Positions 1 to 10,556 of a stretch of DNA of 64,000 bases are shown piece after piece. This stretch comes from Ramlibacter tataouinensis (lineage in GTDB: Bacteria; Pseudomonadota; Gammaproteobacteria; Burkholderiales; Burkholderiaceae_C), in the NCBI GenBank assembly GCA_002427815.1, contig DIZF01000021.1, positions 1 to 64,000 on the forward strand. Direction: 5' to 3'. The notes below the pieces were generated by a model that worked only from the letters and a program-made list of their open reading frames with translations, was not told the DNA's origin and made no database searches. A program made the position numbers and the translations under genes. The first letter of the stretch is position 1. Each line of letters opens with the position of its first letter.

Positions 1-6
1 GCTGAA

Positions 7-2772
7 TCAGCCGATTTCCGCCAGGAAGCGTTGGGCCCTGTGCTTGAGGTCACCCGAAGCCTCGGCCAATACCTCTTCGGCAAGGCTGCGCGCACCGTCG
101 GGGTCGCCGATGGCGTTGAACTCCTGGGCCAGTGCGAACTTGGTCGCCAAAGGATCGCCGCCGCTGGCGCTGCCGGTATCTTCGAAGCCGCCCGTGCTGC
201 CGGCCTCGGCCGTCGTGCTTGGCGGCTCCTGCGCGGCAACTGACTTGCCGGGCATGGTCGCGGGCGCGGACGCAGGTGCCGAGGTATTGGGAAGGTCCAG
301 CGACAAGGCGCCCAGGTCGAACTCGATCATGCCGGAGTCGGCGGCAGCGGCGGGGGTGGGCGCCGTTGCAGGCAACTCAGGCGCCGCGATGGGCTCCGTC
401 GTGAAGGTGAGGCCCTCGTCGGACAGTTCGAGGTCGGGCAGGCCGGCCATAACGGGCTCTATCCTGCCTGTCGTCTCGGGCAGGTCCAGCGAAATGGGCA
501 CGGCCGCAACCGGAGCAGGTGCCGCGGCAGTCGCGGTCGAGCCGAAATCCATGTTGTTCAGGGTTTGCGTCGACTCCGGCCGCGCCGGGGTCACCAGGGT
601 GGGTTCCGGGGCTGACGGTGGCGGGACATCATCGCCGAGCGAAAAGTCCAGATCGAGATCCAGGTCGACCGGACCCGACGGCACGTCCTTCGAATCGACC
701 TGGGTGGCCACTGTCGACCCGAAGGTGCCATGTTCAGCGCCCGAATCTGCGGCTGCGCCTTCGGCCGGCTGCCCGCCGGGGCGGTACAGCATATTGCCGG
801 CGTCCAGTTCCTGGCCCAGCTCGCAGATGTGCTCCCATTCGGGCCCCTCGCCGCGGGTCAGGCTGTAGGCCTCGGTGGCCACCAGCTCGAATGCATTGGT
901 ATCGCGGCGCTTGGCGTAGATTTCAAGCAGTTTGCTGTGGATGGCGACGCGCTGGGGCGTGGTGCGCATCGCCTCCTTCAGAATTTCCTCGGCTTGCAGG
1001 TCGCGCCCATAGGCGAGGTAGACGTCCGCCTCGGCTACCGGATCGACATCCCCGGCGGCATCGAGCTGGCTCGGCGAATAGACCATGGACGAGCCAGTGG
1101 CACCGCCTTCGTTGGTATCAATGCGCTGGCCGCCGCTGGCACCAAAGAACGAGTCGGGCTGAAGGCGGCTTTCCAGGAATGAACTGTCGACCTGGGTCGC
1201 CTTCTTGCGTTGCCGGGCCTTGTAGAACCCAAAGCCAGCCAGGACAGCCAGCACGAGGCCCAGGACTCCGAGCACCAGGGGGTTCGACAGCAATTCCTCG
1301 ATGAAGCTGGGTTCCGCCGCCTGGAGTGGCGCCGGCTTCGCCACTGGGGCAGGTGGCGGCTTGGCTGCAACAGCCGGGCTCGACGCAGGCGACGTAGCGG
1401 CGCTGGGTGCGCTGGACACCGCAGCCGGGATCGCAGCCGCGGGGAGCGAGGCGGTTGTCGCTGCAACTGCACTGGACGGCACCGAGGCAGCCGGTGCCGG
1501 AACTGCACTTGCCACCGGAGCGGTTGTGGCCGGCACTGCCGCCGGCACCGCGATGGCCGGGACGGCCAGGGACGCTGCGGATCGCGGCGCCGCAGCGGAG
1601 GCGGTCGCGGCTGGCCCGGCCTTTCCCGCGCTTGCGGCGGCGGATACCGCCGGGGCGGCGGTCGTGGTTCCCAAGCGGTTGAGGTCGCTGATGTTCTTGT
1701 TCAGTTCAGCCAGACGTACCGCCGCGTCCTTGGCTTCGCGTTCGCGCGCGATCTTGTCCTCGACGGCCTTGCCTTGCACCGCGCCCTTGGACAGAGTCAG
1801 TTTGTCCGGTGACGGCGCAGTCTGCTTCTTCTCCTGGACCTGGGCCTCGACCTTGCCCGAAGCCTGCCGGTCGGAGGGCGCAATTCGGGTGGTGGGCAAG
1901 CCCTCGGCCAGGCGCCGCCTGAAATCGTTGAAGTCGCGGCTCTGCGCAATGACCGTCTGTCTGGCTGCCCCAGCGGATTCCTGGGCGGCCTGCTCGGCCG
2001 ACGGCATTTCGAGCACCGCGCCGGCCTTGAGGCGATTGACGTTGCCGCCGATGAAAGCCTCCGGGTTCGCATTCAACAGCGCCACGAGCATCTGGTCGAG
2101 CGAAACGTTGACCGGCTTGTTGGCGGCTGCGATCTTGCCGGCGGTGTCCCCGCTTTGCACCTTGACCTGCTTGCCATCCCCCTTGCCGGGAGCCGTCCCG
2201 GCAGCTTCCTTGGTCGGCACGGAGGCCGCTGCGGGCGCCTGGCGGGATGCTCTGGCCGCTGGCGCTGGCGCTGGCGCTGGCGCAGCCGCCGACGGTCTTA
2301 CCGCCGCCTGCGGCGCCACCGGCGAGACCTGGGCCGCGGCAGGAGGAGCGGTCTGGCGCAGGTTGGCCGGGTCAATCAGCATCGTGTAGTCCCGCACGAT
2401 GCGTCCTGAAGCCCACTGGGTTTCGAGAAGCAGGTCGAGGAATGGATCGTTGATCGCCCGCTGGCTCGACAACTGGAGGAAGTGCCGCCCGTCCGGTCGG
2501 CGCTGCAGGGTGATCTCTATGTTGGCGAGCAACGGGCTGTATTCGAGGCCGGCCGCGCGAAACGCATCCGGCGAGGCCACTGTTGCTCGCAGGGTGGCGA
2601 TTTCTTCAGCGTTGATCTCCAGGATGTCGATGTCGGCACGGAGGGGCTCGCCCAATGCAGATTGGACGGTGACTCGACCCAGTGCGAGGGCGGCGGCATC
2701 CGACGCCCAAACACCGAGGAGCACTGCCGTGGCGAGTGCCAGGGCGGTTGAGCGCCAATTCGGCTGATTCAT
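7..2772 (-). CDS. fimV: FimV-like polar pilus/peptidoglycan-binding hub protein
   Basis: FimV organises type IV pili, polarity and cAMP signalling from the inner membrane. Counting from the upstream start at 2823, residues 18-46 form a signal peptide, 49-150 the FimV N-terminal domain, about 218-275 a LysM-like peptidoglycan-binding module, 390-505 a long Ala/Pro linker, 514-534 one transmembrane helix, about 594-660 a TPR-like part, and the last 50 residues the conserved FimV C-terminal domain ending in AQRFLAEIG. I chose the ATG at 2772 because the signal peptide begins right there and the 17 codons upstream of it are poor in G/C at third positions, unlike the rest of the gene; the alternative ATG at 2823 adds MKRKK... 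and cannot be excluded. The gene follows asd on the same strand, the usual Burkholderiales order. The family call is secure, the start less so. Confidence 0.9.
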   Translation of the reverse strand: MNQPNWRSTALALATAVLLGVWASDAAALALGRVTVQSALGEPLRADIDILEINAEEIATLRATVASPDAFRAAGLEYSPLLANIEITLQRRPDGRHFLQLSSQRAINDPFLDLLLETQWASGRIVRDYTMLIDPANLRQTAPPAAAQVSPVAPQAAVRPSAAAPAPAPAPAARASRQAPAAASVPTKEAAGTAPGKGDGKQVKVQSGDTAGKIAAANKPVNVSLDQMLVALLNANPEAFIGGNVNRLKAGAVLEMPSAEQAAQESAGAARQTVIAQSRDFNDFRRRLAEGLPTTRIAPSDRQASGKVEAQVQEKKQTAPSPDKLTLSKGAVQGKAVEDKIAREREAKDAAVRLAELNKNISDLNRLGTTTAAPAVSAAASAGKAGPAATASAAAPRSAASLAVPAIAVPAAVPATTAPVASAVPAPAASVPSSAVAATTASLPAAAIPAAVSSAPSAATSPASSPAVAAKPPPAPVAKPAPLQAAEPSFIEELLSNPLVLGVLGLVLAVLAGFGFYKARQRKKATQVDSSFLESRLQPDSFFGASGGQRIDTNEGGATGSSMVYSPSQLDAAGDVDPVAEADVYLAYGRDLQAEEILKEAMRTTPQRVAIHSKLLEIYAKRRDTNAFELVATEAYSLTRGEGPEWEHICELGQELDAGNMLYRPGGQPAEGAAADSGAEHGTFGSTVATQVDSKDVPSGPVDLDLDLDFSLGDDVPPPSAPEPTLVTPARPESTQTLNNMDFGSTATAAAPAPVAAVPISLDLPETTGRIEPVMAGLPDLELSDEGLTFTTEPIAAPELPATAPTPAAAADSGMIEFDLGALSLDLPNTSAPASAPATMPGKSVAAQEPPSTTAEAGSTGGFEDTGSASGGDPLATKFALAQEFNAIGDPDGARSLAEEVLAEASGDLKHRAQRFLAEIG

Positions 2773-2858
2773 CGGTATTTGCGCCCTCACTGCTCGGTCT
2801 GCAGGCAATTTTTTTCTCTTCATGCGAACAAACGCCTCGACGCTGATGTGCTAAAAGG

Positions 2859-2887
2859 ACCATAACATCAATGTCTTAGGCTGACAA
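2859..2887 (-). promoter_or_regulatory. Putative sigma-70 promoter of fimV
   Basis: On the minus strand a TTGTCA -35 hexamer (2882-2887) is followed after exactly 17 bases by a TATGGT -10 hexamer (2859-2864). It would start transcription about 80 bases before the ATG at 2772. Seen in sequence only. Confidence 0.45.
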
Positions 2888-2954
2888 GCTGAGACAGCTT
2901 TTAACTTCGGCCGGCTCTCCGCGCTGATGGTTACCCCTGAGGCCATGTTGTGAT

Positions 2955-2991
2955 GGGACAACGCCTGTAACCGCACATTACAGGCTGTCCC
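2955..2991. repeat. Long stem-loop with GGGACA/TGTCCC outer arms (REP-like)
   Basis: GGGACA (2955-2960), two unpaired bases, GCCTGTAA (2963-2970), a 7-base loop, then TTACAGGC (2978-2985) and TGTCCC (2986-2991) form a 14-bp stem with one 2-base bulge. It lies between the stop of asd and the fimV promoter and has no T-tract, so it may act as a 3' end stabiliser or terminator for asd, or be a REP-type element. The outer arms recur near 6087-6140 and 32980. Confidence 0.6.
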
Positions 2992-3009
2992 TGCACACGA
3001 TGGACACGC

Positions 3010-4158
3010 TTATGCGTCGAGGAGAATCCGCAACATCCGGCGCAGCGGCTCCGCCGCGCCCCACAGCAATTGGTCGCCGATGGTGAAGGCCCCGACGTAC
3101 TCGGGTCCCATAGCCAGCTTGCGGATGCGGCCCACGGGAATGTCCAGGGTTCCCGTCACGACTACCGGCGTCAGCGCCTTGAGTGTCGCCTCCCGCGTGT
3201 TGGGAACCACCCGGACCCAGGCGTTGTCGCCGGCGATCAGCTGTTCGACATCCGCCACGGGCACATTCTTCTTCAGCTTGAAAGTCAAAGCCTGGCTGTG
3301 GCAACGCATGGCGCCCACGCGGACACAGAAGCCGTCGACCGGCGTCGCCGGGGTGCCGAATGCCGCGCCTTGTCCCAGGATCTTGTTGGTTTCGGCGCCC
3401 GACTTCCACTCCTCGCGCGAGACACCTTCGCCCAGGTCCTTGTCGATCCAGGGGATCAGGGACCCGCCGAGCGGGACCCCGAAATTGGCCATTTCCTCGG
3501 GGGACAGCGACTGCTGGCGCGCCAGCACTTTGCGGTCGATTTCGAGGATGGCCGACTTCGGATCAGCCAACAGGTCTTTGACTTCGCCGTGCAGCGTGCC
3601 GAACTGGGTGAGCAGTTCCCGCATGTGTTGCGCACCGCCGCCCGACGCCGCTTGGTAGGTCATGCTGGTCATCCACTCGACCAGACCTGCCTTGTAGAGC
3701 GCACCCACGCCCATCAACATGCAGCTGACGGTGCAGTTGCCCCCGATCCAGTTGCGGCCGCCCTTGGCCATGGCATTGCGGATGACCGACAAATTGACCG
3801 GATCCAGGATGATGACCGCGTCGTCCTTCATGCGCAGGGTGGACGCCGCGTCGATCCAGTGCCCGGTCCAGCCGGCGGCGCGCAGCTTCGGGAAGACCTC
3901 CGTCGTGTAATCGCCGCCCTGCGCGGTGATCACGATGTCGCAACGCTTCAGCGCATCGATGTCGAACGCGTTCTTGAGCGCGGTCTCGTTCTTGGCCTGG
4001 GCCGGCGCGGTGCCGCCGACGTTGGAGGTCGAGAAGAAGAGCGGCTCGATCAGGCCGAAGTCGCCCTCGGCCTGCATCCGGTCCATCAGCACCGATCCCA
4101 CCATGCCGCGCCAGCCGACCAGGCCGACCAGGGGTTGTTGTCCGTTCTTGAGTTTCAT
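3010..4158 (-). CDS. asd: Aspartate-semialdehyde dehydrogenase
   Basis: Reduces aspartyl phosphate to aspartate semialdehyde with NADPH, feeding lysine/diaminopimelate, threonine and methionine synthesis in the cytoplasm. The 382-residue protein starts with [20 protein letters not shown], the Rossmann nucleotide-binding N terminus of the gammaproteobacterial-type Asd. The catalytic cysteine is in GGNCTVSCM and the catalytic histidine in the GAMRCHSQA segment. The open frame continues 56 codons upstream, but that part is unrelated; the ATG at 4158 matches the family start. It lies 88 bases downstream of leuB and probably belongs to the leuC-ecn-leuD-leuB-asd transcription unit. Confidence 0.96.
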   Translation of the reverse strand: MKLKNGQQPLVGLVGWRGMVGSVLMDRMQAEGDFGLIEPLFFSTSNVGGTAPAQAKNETALKNAFDIDALKRCDIVITAQGGDYTTEVFPKLRAAGWTGHWIDAASTLRMKDDAVIILDPVNLSVIRNAMAKGGRNWIGGNCTVSCMLMGVGALYKAGLVEWMTSMTYQAASGGGAQHMRELLTQFGTLHGEVKDLLADPKSAILEIDRKVLARQQSLSPEEMANFGVPLGGSLIPWIDKDLGEGVSREEWKSGAETNKILGQGAAFGTPATPVDGFCVRVGAMRCHSQALTFKLKKNVPVADVEQLIAGDNAWVRVVPNTREATLKALTPVVVTGTLDIPVGRIRKLAMGPEYVGAFTIGDQLLWGAAEPLRRMLRILLDA

Positions 4159-4246
4159 GTCATCCGCCTTTTCAAAAGTTATGTGAAAACCTTTTGGTCC
4201 CCGGCTCGTCGGGCCGGGGGCGGGCGCGCAACGAACCGGAGCTGTG

Positions 4247-5335
<1,089 letters not shown>

Positions 5336-5391
5336 GGAGACTCTTCTTATGATGGCGCCGCCTCGCGCTGCGCCGGATGAATGACCAGCCT

Positions 5392-6042
5392 CTAGCGGCT
5401 GAGTGTGTGGGCCAGCCAGGGCTTCTGGGCCAGCCGCTGCGCTTCGAACGCCTTGATCTTGTCCGACTGGCGCAGGGTCAGGCCGATGTCGTCGAAACCA
5501 TTGAGCAGGCAGAACTTGCGAAACGGCTGCACCTCGAACGGGATCTCCTCACCTTGCGGCCTGACCACGACCTGGCGCTCCAGGTCGATGGTGAGCTGGT
5601 AGCCGGGGAACGCCGCCACTTCATCGAACAGGGCGCTCACCTGCGCCTGGCCGAGGACGATCGGCAACAGGCCGTTCTTGAAGCAATTGTTGAAGAAGAT
5701 ATCGGCGAAGCTCGGCGCGATCACGCTGCGGAAGCCATATTGGTCCAGCGCCCAGGGCGCATGCTCGCGCGAGGAGCCGCAGCCGAAGTTCTTGCGCGCC
5801 AGCAGGATGGACGCCCCCTGGTAGCGCGGCTGGTTGAGCACGAAGTCCGGGTTGGGCTTGCGCTGTCGCGGGTCCTGGCCGGGCTCGCCGGGGTCCAGGT
5901 AGCGCCATGCGTCGAACAGGTTGGGCCCGAAGCCGGTCTTGCGGATCGACTTGAGGAACTGCTTGGGGATGATCGCGTCCGTGTCGACGTTCTCGCGATC
6001 CATCGGGGCCACGAGCCCCTTGTGTATGGTGAATTTCTGCAT
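5392..6042 (-). CDS. leuD: 3-isopropylmalate dehydratase, small subunit
   Basis: Small (swivel-domain) subunit of isopropylmalate isomerase, which pairs with LeuC to convert 2- to 3-isopropylmalate. The 216-residue protein begins [20 protein letters not shown] and carries the typical [10 protein letters not shown] motif and the [13 protein letters not shown] substrate-recognition loop. It is separated from leuC by the small entericidin gene and a 108-base repeat-bearing spacer, so the two subunits are close to each other but not directly adjacent. Confidence 0.97.
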   Translation of the reverse strand: MQKFTIHKGLVAPMDRENVDTDAIIPKQFLKSIRKTGFGPNLFDAWRYLDPGEPGQDPRQRKPNPDFVLNQPRYQGASILLARKNFGCGSSREHAPWALDQYGFRSVIAPSFADIFFNNCFKNGLLPIVLGQAQVSALFDEVAAFPGYQLTIDLERQVVVRPQGEEIPFEVQPFRKFCLLNGFDDIGLTLRQSDKIKAFEAQRLAQKPWLAHTLSR

Positions 6043-6056
6043 TTCAGTCCAGTTCG

Positions 6057-6139
6057 ATCAGTTGCGGACAGAGGCTCGCTTTGCTGTCTGTCCCTGTTAA
6101 TCAGTTGGGGACAGAGCGCGGCGATGCCGCGGACAGTCC
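6057..6139. repeat. Repeated GGGACAG-type palindromic units
   Basis: The leuD-entericidin spacer holds a 17-base direct repeat, ATCAGTTG(C/G)GGACAGAG, at 6057-6073 and 6100-6116. Its GGACAGA pairs with TCTGTCC (6087-6093), TGTCCC pairs with GGGACA (6109-6113 region), and GGGAC...GTCCC spans to 6139. This makes several overlapping stem-loops. Related arms occur at 2955-2991 and 32975-32995, which suggests a dispersed REP-like family. It could also terminate or stabilise the leuC-entericidin transcript. Confidence 0.55.
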
Positions 6140-6150
6140 CGCAAGGTTGT

Positions 6151-6282
6151 TCATTTCTTTTGCGCCGCATCCTCGATGGCCGAGCCGGCCTTCTGGATGT
6201 CCTGGCCGGCACCTCTGACGGTGTTGCATCCGGCCAGCGCCAGAAGGAAGGACAGGGCGAGCAGGGAGGCGACGGTCTTCAC
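6151..6282 (-). CDS. Entericidin A/B-family small lipoprotein
   Basis: A 43-residue protein: GTG start, hydrophobic signal, the lipobox LALAGC, then a charged amphipathic tail GQDIQKAGSAIEDAA typical of the entericidin family (EcnA/EcnB). Entericidins are small outer-membrane lipoproteins, described in enterobacteria as an antidote/toxin pair; here there is a single copy, so a toxin role cannot be inferred. The GTG at 6282 is chosen because AGAGGAAG lies just upstream with proper spacing and the signal peptide begins there; the Shine-Dalgarno region sits against the leuC stop codon (13 bases upstream), implying translational coupling. Single entericidin genes next to leuC/leuD are common in this group. 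Confidence 0.85.
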   Translation of the reverse strand: MKTVASLLALSFLLALAGCNTVRGAGQDIQKAGSAIEDAAQKK

Positions 6283-6295
6283 GGATTCTTCCTCT

Positions 6296-7717
6296 TCAGG
6301 CAAATTGGCGGACATCGACAAAGTGGCCATGAACGGCTGCTGCTGCGGCCATGGCGGGGCTGACCAGGTGGGTGCGGCCGCCGGCGCCCTGGCGACCTTC
6401 GAAATTGCGGTTGCTGGTGGAGGCGCATCGCTCACCGGGGTCCAGCCGGTCGGCGTTCATCGCCAGGCACATCGAGCAGCCGGGCTCACGCCACTGGAAG
6501 CCGGCGGCCTTGAAGATCTCGTGCAGGCCCTCGCGCTCGGCCTGCTCCTTCACCAGGCCGGAACCCGGTACCACCATCGCCACCTTGACGCTCTTCGCGA
6601 CCTTCTGGCCCAGCTTCTTGACCAGGGCAGCGGCCTCGCGCATGTCCTCGATGCGGCTGTTGGTGCAAGAGCCGATGAAGACCTTGTCGACAAAGATGTC
6701 GCTCAGCGCCTTGCCCGGCGCGAGTCCCATATAGGCCAGCGCACGTTCGATGGCGTCGCGCTTGCTCGCATCCTTTTCCTTCTCGGGGTCGGGCACGCGC
6801 GCGTCCACCCCCAGCACCATTTCCGGTGAGGTTCCCCAGGTGACCTGGGGAATGATCGCTGTCGCGTCGAACTCGACCACTGCGTCGAATTTCGCATCGG
6901 CGTCGGAATGCAGCGTGTGCCAGTAGGCAACTGCCTGCTCCCACTCCAGCCCCGTCGGCGACAGTGGCCGGCCTTTCACGTACTCGATGGTCTTCTCGTC
7001 CACCGCCACCAGCCCGGCGCGCGCGCCGGCTTCGATGGCCATGTTGCAGACAGTCATCCGGCCCTCCATCGACAGGCCGCGGATGGCGGAACCCGCGAAC
7101 TCGATGGTGTAGCCGGTGCCGCCGGCGGTACCGATCCGGCCGATGACCGCCAGGACCAGGTCCTTGGCCGTCACGCCGCGGGCGAGCTTGCCCTCGACCT
7201 TGATCAGCATGTTCCTGGCTTTCTTCGCCAGCAGTGTCTGGGTCGCCATCACGTGCTCGACCTCGCTGGTACCGATGCCGTGAGCGAGCGCGCCGAACGC
7301 GCCGTGGGTAGAGGTGTGGGAATCGCCGCAGACCACGGTCATGCCAGGCAGCGTGGCGCCCTGCTCGGGCCCGATCACGTGGACGATGCCCTGGCGCTTG
7401 GAGAGAAAGGGGAAGTAGGCCGCCGAACCGAACTCGCCGATGTTCTTGTCCAGCGTGACGACCTGTTCCTTGCTGATCGGGTCAGTGATGCCGTCATAAC
7501 CGCGCTCCCACCCGGTGGTGGGCGTGTTGTGGTCGGCGGTCGCCACGATCGAACTGACGCGCCAGACCTTGCGATTGGTTTCACGCAGCCCTTCGAAGGC
7601 CTGCGGGCTGGTCACCTCATGGACCAGGTGGCGATCGATGTAGAGGATGGCGGTGCCGTCTTCCTCGGTGTGGACAACATGCTCGTTCCAGATCTTGTCG
7701 TAGAGGGTTCTTGCCAT
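6296..7717 (-). CDS. leuC: 3-isopropylmalate dehydratase, large subunit
   Basis: Large 4Fe-4S aconitase-type subunit of isopropylmalate isomerase. The 473-residue protein begins [15 protein letters not shown]. It shows the [13 protein letters not shown] substrate motif, the first cluster cysteine in [13 protein letters not shown] and the CxxC pair in [11 protein letters not shown], followed by [12 protein letters not shown]. All three iron-sulfur ligands are present and the length is normal. It lies 23 bases downstream of the LysR gene and may be co-transcribed with it. Confidence 0.97.
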   Translation of the reverse strand: MARTLYDKIWNEHVVHTEEDGTAILYIDRHLVHEVTSPQAFEGLRETNRKVWRVSSIVATADHNTPTTGWERGYDGITDPISKEQVVTLDKNIGEFGSAAYFPFLSKRQGIVHVIGPEQGATLPGMTVVCGDSHTSTHGAFGALAHGIGTSEVEHVMATQTLLAKKARNMLIKVEGKLARGVTAKDLVLAVIGRIGTAGGTGYTIEFAGSAIRGLSMEGRMTVCNMAIEAGARAGLVAVDEKTIEYVKGRPLSPTGLEWEQAVAYWHTLHSDADAKFDAVVEFDATAIIPQVTWGTSPEMVLGVDARVPDPEKEKDASKRDAIERALAYMGLAPGKALSDIFVDKVFIGSCTNSRIEDMREAAALVKKLGQKVAKSVKVAMVVPGSGLVKEQAEREGLHEIFKAAGFQWREPGCSMCLAMNADRLDPGERCASTSNRNFEGRQGAGGRTHLVSPAMAAAAAVHGHFVDVRQFA

Positions 7718-7740
7718 GGTATTTCCTGTGGAGGTCGATT

Positions 7741-8688
7741 TTATTCGGTGGCCATCGGCTCGGGCACTTGGGCGTGCGCCGCCAGATGGTCCACCAGCAG
7801 GCGGCCGGTGACGGGCAGGGTGGAGAAATCGCGGGCGACCAGGTCGATGCTGCGGTCGGCCCAGTCATTGGTGAGGCGAACGCACTCCAGCTCGCCCACG
7901 CCGTGCATCAGCTCGAAGGCGCGCCGCGGCATGACGCCCACGCCGAGACCGTTGTGGATCATGCGGCACATGGCGTCCAGGCCGGTGACATGGATGCGCA
8001 GCCGGATGGTGCGGCCGCTGGCGGCCGCCGCCTCCCGCATGGCCATGTAGATCGAACTGTTGGAATCCAGCCCCACGTGGTCGCAGTCCAGCGTGTCTTC
8101 AAAGGCGATGGCGGTGCGGCGGGCCAGCGGATGACGCCGCGGCACGATCAGCACCAGCTGATCCTGCCGGTACGCCCGGGTTTGCAAGTTGTGCCCCGCA
8201 GTCAGGACGGCGGCGTTGCAGACGCCCAGGTCGGCCGCCCCTTCCTGGACGGCGCGCACGACCTCCGTCGACAGATGCTCCTCCAGGTCGATCTTGACTT
8301 CGGGATGGCCGTGGATGAAGCGGCCCAGGTCTTCCGGCAGGAACTGCACCACGGCCGAAATGCTGGCGTGCACGCGGACATGCCCGCGCACGCCGTCGGC
8401 GTATTCGCTCAGTTCACCCTGCATCTTCTCCAGGCTGAACAGGACCGATCGGGCATGGTGCAGCAGGCTTTCGCCGGCCGGGGTCAGGTCGACTCCCCGG
8501 GTATGGCGGTAGAGCAGCGGGGTGTCCAGCGTGAGCTCCAGATCGGACAGCCTCTTGCTCACGGCCGAGGCGGCGATGAATTCGCGCTCTGCCGCCTTCC
8601 CGATGCTCCCGAGCTCGCACACTGCGACAAACAGTTGCAGCGAGGTGAGGTCGATCCGGCGGGGGAAGGTGCGTTCGGAGGGTTTCAA
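7741..8688 (-). CDS. LysR-family transcriptional regulator
   Basis: A 315-residue regulator with an N-terminal winged helix-turn-helix ([20 protein letters not shown] through [11 protein letters not shown]) and a C-terminal periplasmic-binding-like effector domain, the standard LysR plan. The effector is unknown; lying directly upstream of leuC it may control leucine genes, but this is only context. The start is odd: the frame opens with TTG at 8688, with an in-frame stop a few codons further upstream. An ATG at 8707 in the neighbouring frame would give MTSSPSL and would join the LysR frame if one base were removed. Two T-N11-A dyads lie upstream, as expected for autoregulation. Confidence 0.85.
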   Translation of the reverse strand: MKPSERTFPRRIDLTSLQLFVAVCELGSIGKAAEREFIAASAVSKRLSDLELTLDTPLLYRHTRGVDLTPAGESLLHHARSVLFSLEKMQGELSEYADGVRGHVRVHASISAVVQFLPEDLGRFIHGHPEVKIDLEEHLSTEVVRAVQEGAADLGVCNAAVLTAGHNLQTRAYRQDQLVLIVPRRHPLARRTAIAFEDTLDCDHVGLDSNSSIYMAMREAAAASGRTIRLRIHVTGLDAMCRMIHNGLGVGVMPRRAFELMHGVGELECVRLTNDWADRSIDLVARDFSTLPVTGRLLVDHLAAHAQVPEPMATE

Positions 8689-8703
8689 GGCTCGGGCTCG
8701 AAG

Positions 8704-8775
8704 TCATCGCGAACAGCGATGAGACATTGGCATTTTGCTATACGATTGGGCCAATGGTCATCGCGAAGCGAGATG
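8704..8775. promoter_or_regulatory. Tandem T-N11-A dyads, putative LysR operator
   Basis: TCATCGC-GAACA-GCGATGA (8704-8722) is a perfect 7-bp inverted repeat containing T-N11-A (8707-8719), the LysR-box pattern. The same half-site recurs at 8758-8775 as TCATCGCGAAGCGAGATG, again with T-N11-A (8761-8773) but one arm imperfect. The two sites are 54 bases apart and flank an AT-richer stretch containing the palindrome ATTGGGCCAAT (8745-8755). The layout fits autoregulation of the lysR gene that starts at 8688. Confidence 0.5.
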
Positions 8776-8797
8776 TCGGACCTGCCGGAAGGGCAAT

Positions 8798-8825
8798 AAA
8801 AAAGCCCACCGAGGTGGGCTTTTTG
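8798..8825 (-). terminator. Rho-independent terminator of the sdh-gltA operon
   Basis: GCCCACC-GA-GGTGGGC is flanked by a run of A on one side and T on the other, so it can work in both directions. It lies 18 bases after the gltA stop codon and closes the sdhCDABE-gltA unit on the minus strand. Confidence 0.9.
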
Positions 8826-8842
8826 CGCTCGAGAAGCGAGCT

Positions 8843-10153
8843 TTAGCGCTTCGCGAGCGGCTTGATGTCGCGCCGGGTGGAGCCGGTGAACAGCTGGCGC
8901 GGGCGGCCGATCTTGTACTCGGGGTCGCCGATCATTTCATTGAGCTGGGCGATCCAGCCCACGGTGCGCGCTGCCGCGAAGATCGCGGTGAACAGCGACA
9001 CCGGGATGCCGATGGCGCGCTGGACGATGCCGGAATAGAAATCCACGTTGGGGTAAAGCTTGCGCGAAACGAAGTATTCGTCTTCCAACGCAATCTTCTC
9101 CAGGGCCATGGCCAGCTTGAACAGCGGGTCGTTGTGCAGGCCCAGCTCGCCCAGCACTTCCTTGCAGGTTTCCTGCATCAGCTTGGCGCGCGGGTCGTAG
9201 TTCTTGTACACGCGGTGGCCGAAGCCCATCAGCTTGACGCCGGAGTTCTTGTCCTTGACCTGTTTGATGAACTCGCCGACCTTCTCGACGCCGCCCTGGG
9301 CCTGGATGTCGTGCAGCATGTTCAGCGCCGCCTCGTTGGCGCCGCCGTGGGCCGGTCCCCAGAGACAAGCGACACCGGCCGCGATCGCGGCGAACGGGTT
9401 GGTGCCGGAGGATCCGCACAGGCGTACCGTCGAAGTGGAAGCGTTCTGCTCATGGTCGGCGTGCAGGATGAAGATGCGGTCCAGCGCGCGAACCAGCACC
9501 TCATTGGGCTTGTAGTCCTCGCACGGGGTTGCGAACATCATGCGCATGAAGTTGCCGGTGTACGACAGGTCGTTCTGCGGATACATGTACGGCTGGCCCA
9601 CCGAGTACTTGTAGGCCATCGCCACCAGAGTCGGCATCTTCGCGATCAGCCGGATCGCGGCGATCTCGCGGTGCTGCGGGTTGGTGATGTCGGTGCTGTC
9701 GTGATAGAAGGCCGACAGGGCGCCGACCAGGCCCGTGAGCACCGCCATCGGGTGCGCGTCACGGCGGAAACCGCGCAGGAAGAACTGCATCTGTTCGTTG
9801 ACCATGGTGTGCATGGTCACGGTGCGCTCGAACTTCTTCTTGGCGTCGGCGTTCGGCAGTTCTCCGTACAGCAGCAGGTGGCAGGTCTCCAGGAAGTCGC
9901 ACTGGGTCGCCAGCTGTTCGATGGGATAGCCGCGATACTGCAGCTCGCCCTTGTCGCCATCGATGTAGGTGATCGCCGACTGGCAGGCGGCGGTCGACAG
10001 GAAGCCCGGATCGTAGGTGAACATCCCGGTCTGGGCGTACAGCTTCCGGATGTCGATCACGTCGGGGCCCACGCTGCCGTGGTAGACGGGCAGCTCGACA
10101 TTCGGGCTGCCATTGCTGAATGACAGGGTTGCTTTGTTGTCGGCGAGTTTCAT
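8843..10153 (-). CDS. gltA: Citrate synthase (type II, hexameric)
   Basis: Condenses acetyl-CoA and oxaloacetate to citrate, the entry step of the TCA cycle. The 436-residue protein has the usual length for the proteobacterial NADH-sensitive type. The catalytic residues are visible: histidine in [11 protein letters not shown], histidine in [15 protein letters not shown] and aspartate in YPNVDFYSG. The N-terminal beta-domain typical of the GltA type is present (KATLSFSN..., [20 protein letters not shown]). It follows sdhE by 17 bases with no room for a strong separate promoter, so it is probably the last gene of the succinate dehydrogenase operon. Confidence 0.98.
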   Translation of the reverse strand: MKLADNKATLSFSNGSPNVELPVYHGSVGPDVIDIRKLYAQTGMFTYDPGFLSTAACQSAITYIDGDKGELQYRGYPIEQLATQCDFLETCHLLLYGELPNADAKKKFERTVTMHTMVNEQMQFFLRGFRRDAHPMAVLTGLVGALSAFYHDSTDITNPQHREIAAIRLIAKMPTLVAMAYKYSVGQPYMYPQNDLSYTGNFMRMMFATPCEDYKPNEVLVRALDRIFILHADHEQNASTSTVRLCGSSGTNPFAAIAAGVACLWGPAHGGANEAALNMLHDIQAQGGVEKVGEFIKQVKDKNSGVKLMGFGHRVYKNYDPRAKLMQETCKEVLGELGLHNDPLFKLAMALEKIALEDEYFVSRKLYPNVDFYSGIVQRAIGIPVSLFTAIFAAARTVGWIAQLNEMIGDPEYKIGRPRQLFTGSTRRDIKPLAKR

Positions 10154-10170
10154 AGCGTCTTCCTAGAGTT

Positions 10171-10533
10171 TCATGTCCCAACATCCGGCGATGCGCCTGA
10201 CGTGCGCAGCATCTCCAGCACTTGTATTACTTCGCTTGTTTTGATATCGCCCTCGGGTTCCCTGCGGCGCAGCAGCAGGTCCAGCAGGTCGTTGTCTTCC
10301 AGATCCATCAACTGACTCAAGGCCCCCGCCTGTCTCACGGTTATTGCCGGATGCCGGGCGAAAAACCGTTCGATGAAGAGGTCATTTTCCAGCAAACCAC
10401 GGCGGCATCGCCACTTCAGTTTGTTGAGCGCTCCCTGCCCGATGAGTTCATCCCCCTGTCCCTTGGCTGGAGGCACAGCCGCAGCGTCACCCCCTGGGTG
10501 GGCCTTCTCGCCGGGGGGCGGACGATCGTTCAT
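10171..10533 (-). CDS. sdhE: FAD assembly factor SdhE
   Basis: SdhE promotes covalent attachment of FAD to SdhA. The 120-residue product carries the family signature RRGLLENDLFIERFF (RGxxE) in its helical DUF339 domain, with a longer, low-complexity N-terminal extension (about 30 residues) than the roughly 90-residue E. coli protein. The ATG at 10533 is preceded by GGAGAGG with good spacing. The frame is also open upstream into sdhB, but that part is not conserved. It lies between sdhB and gltA, the usual place. Confidence 0.93.
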   Translation of the reverse strand: MNDRPPPGEKAHPGGDAAAVPPAKGQGDELIGQGALNKLKWRCRRGLLENDLFIERFFARHPAITVRQAGALSQLMDLEDNDLLDLLLRRREPEGDIKTSEVIQVLEMLRTSGASPDVGT

Positions 10534-10556
10534 TACCTCTCCAATACTGCCTGCCT

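Noticed and set aside
2221..2290. GCTGGCGCTGGCGCTGGC repeats in fimV, considered as a mobile or regulatory repeat
   Set aside because: They encode the Ala/Pro linker of FimV and are explained by the protein.
4199..4220. GC hairpin CCCCGGC-TCGTCGG-GCCGGGG between leuB and asd, considered as a terminator
   Set aside because: No T-run in either direction and asd is needed downstream; in GC-rich DNA such short stems are expected by chance.
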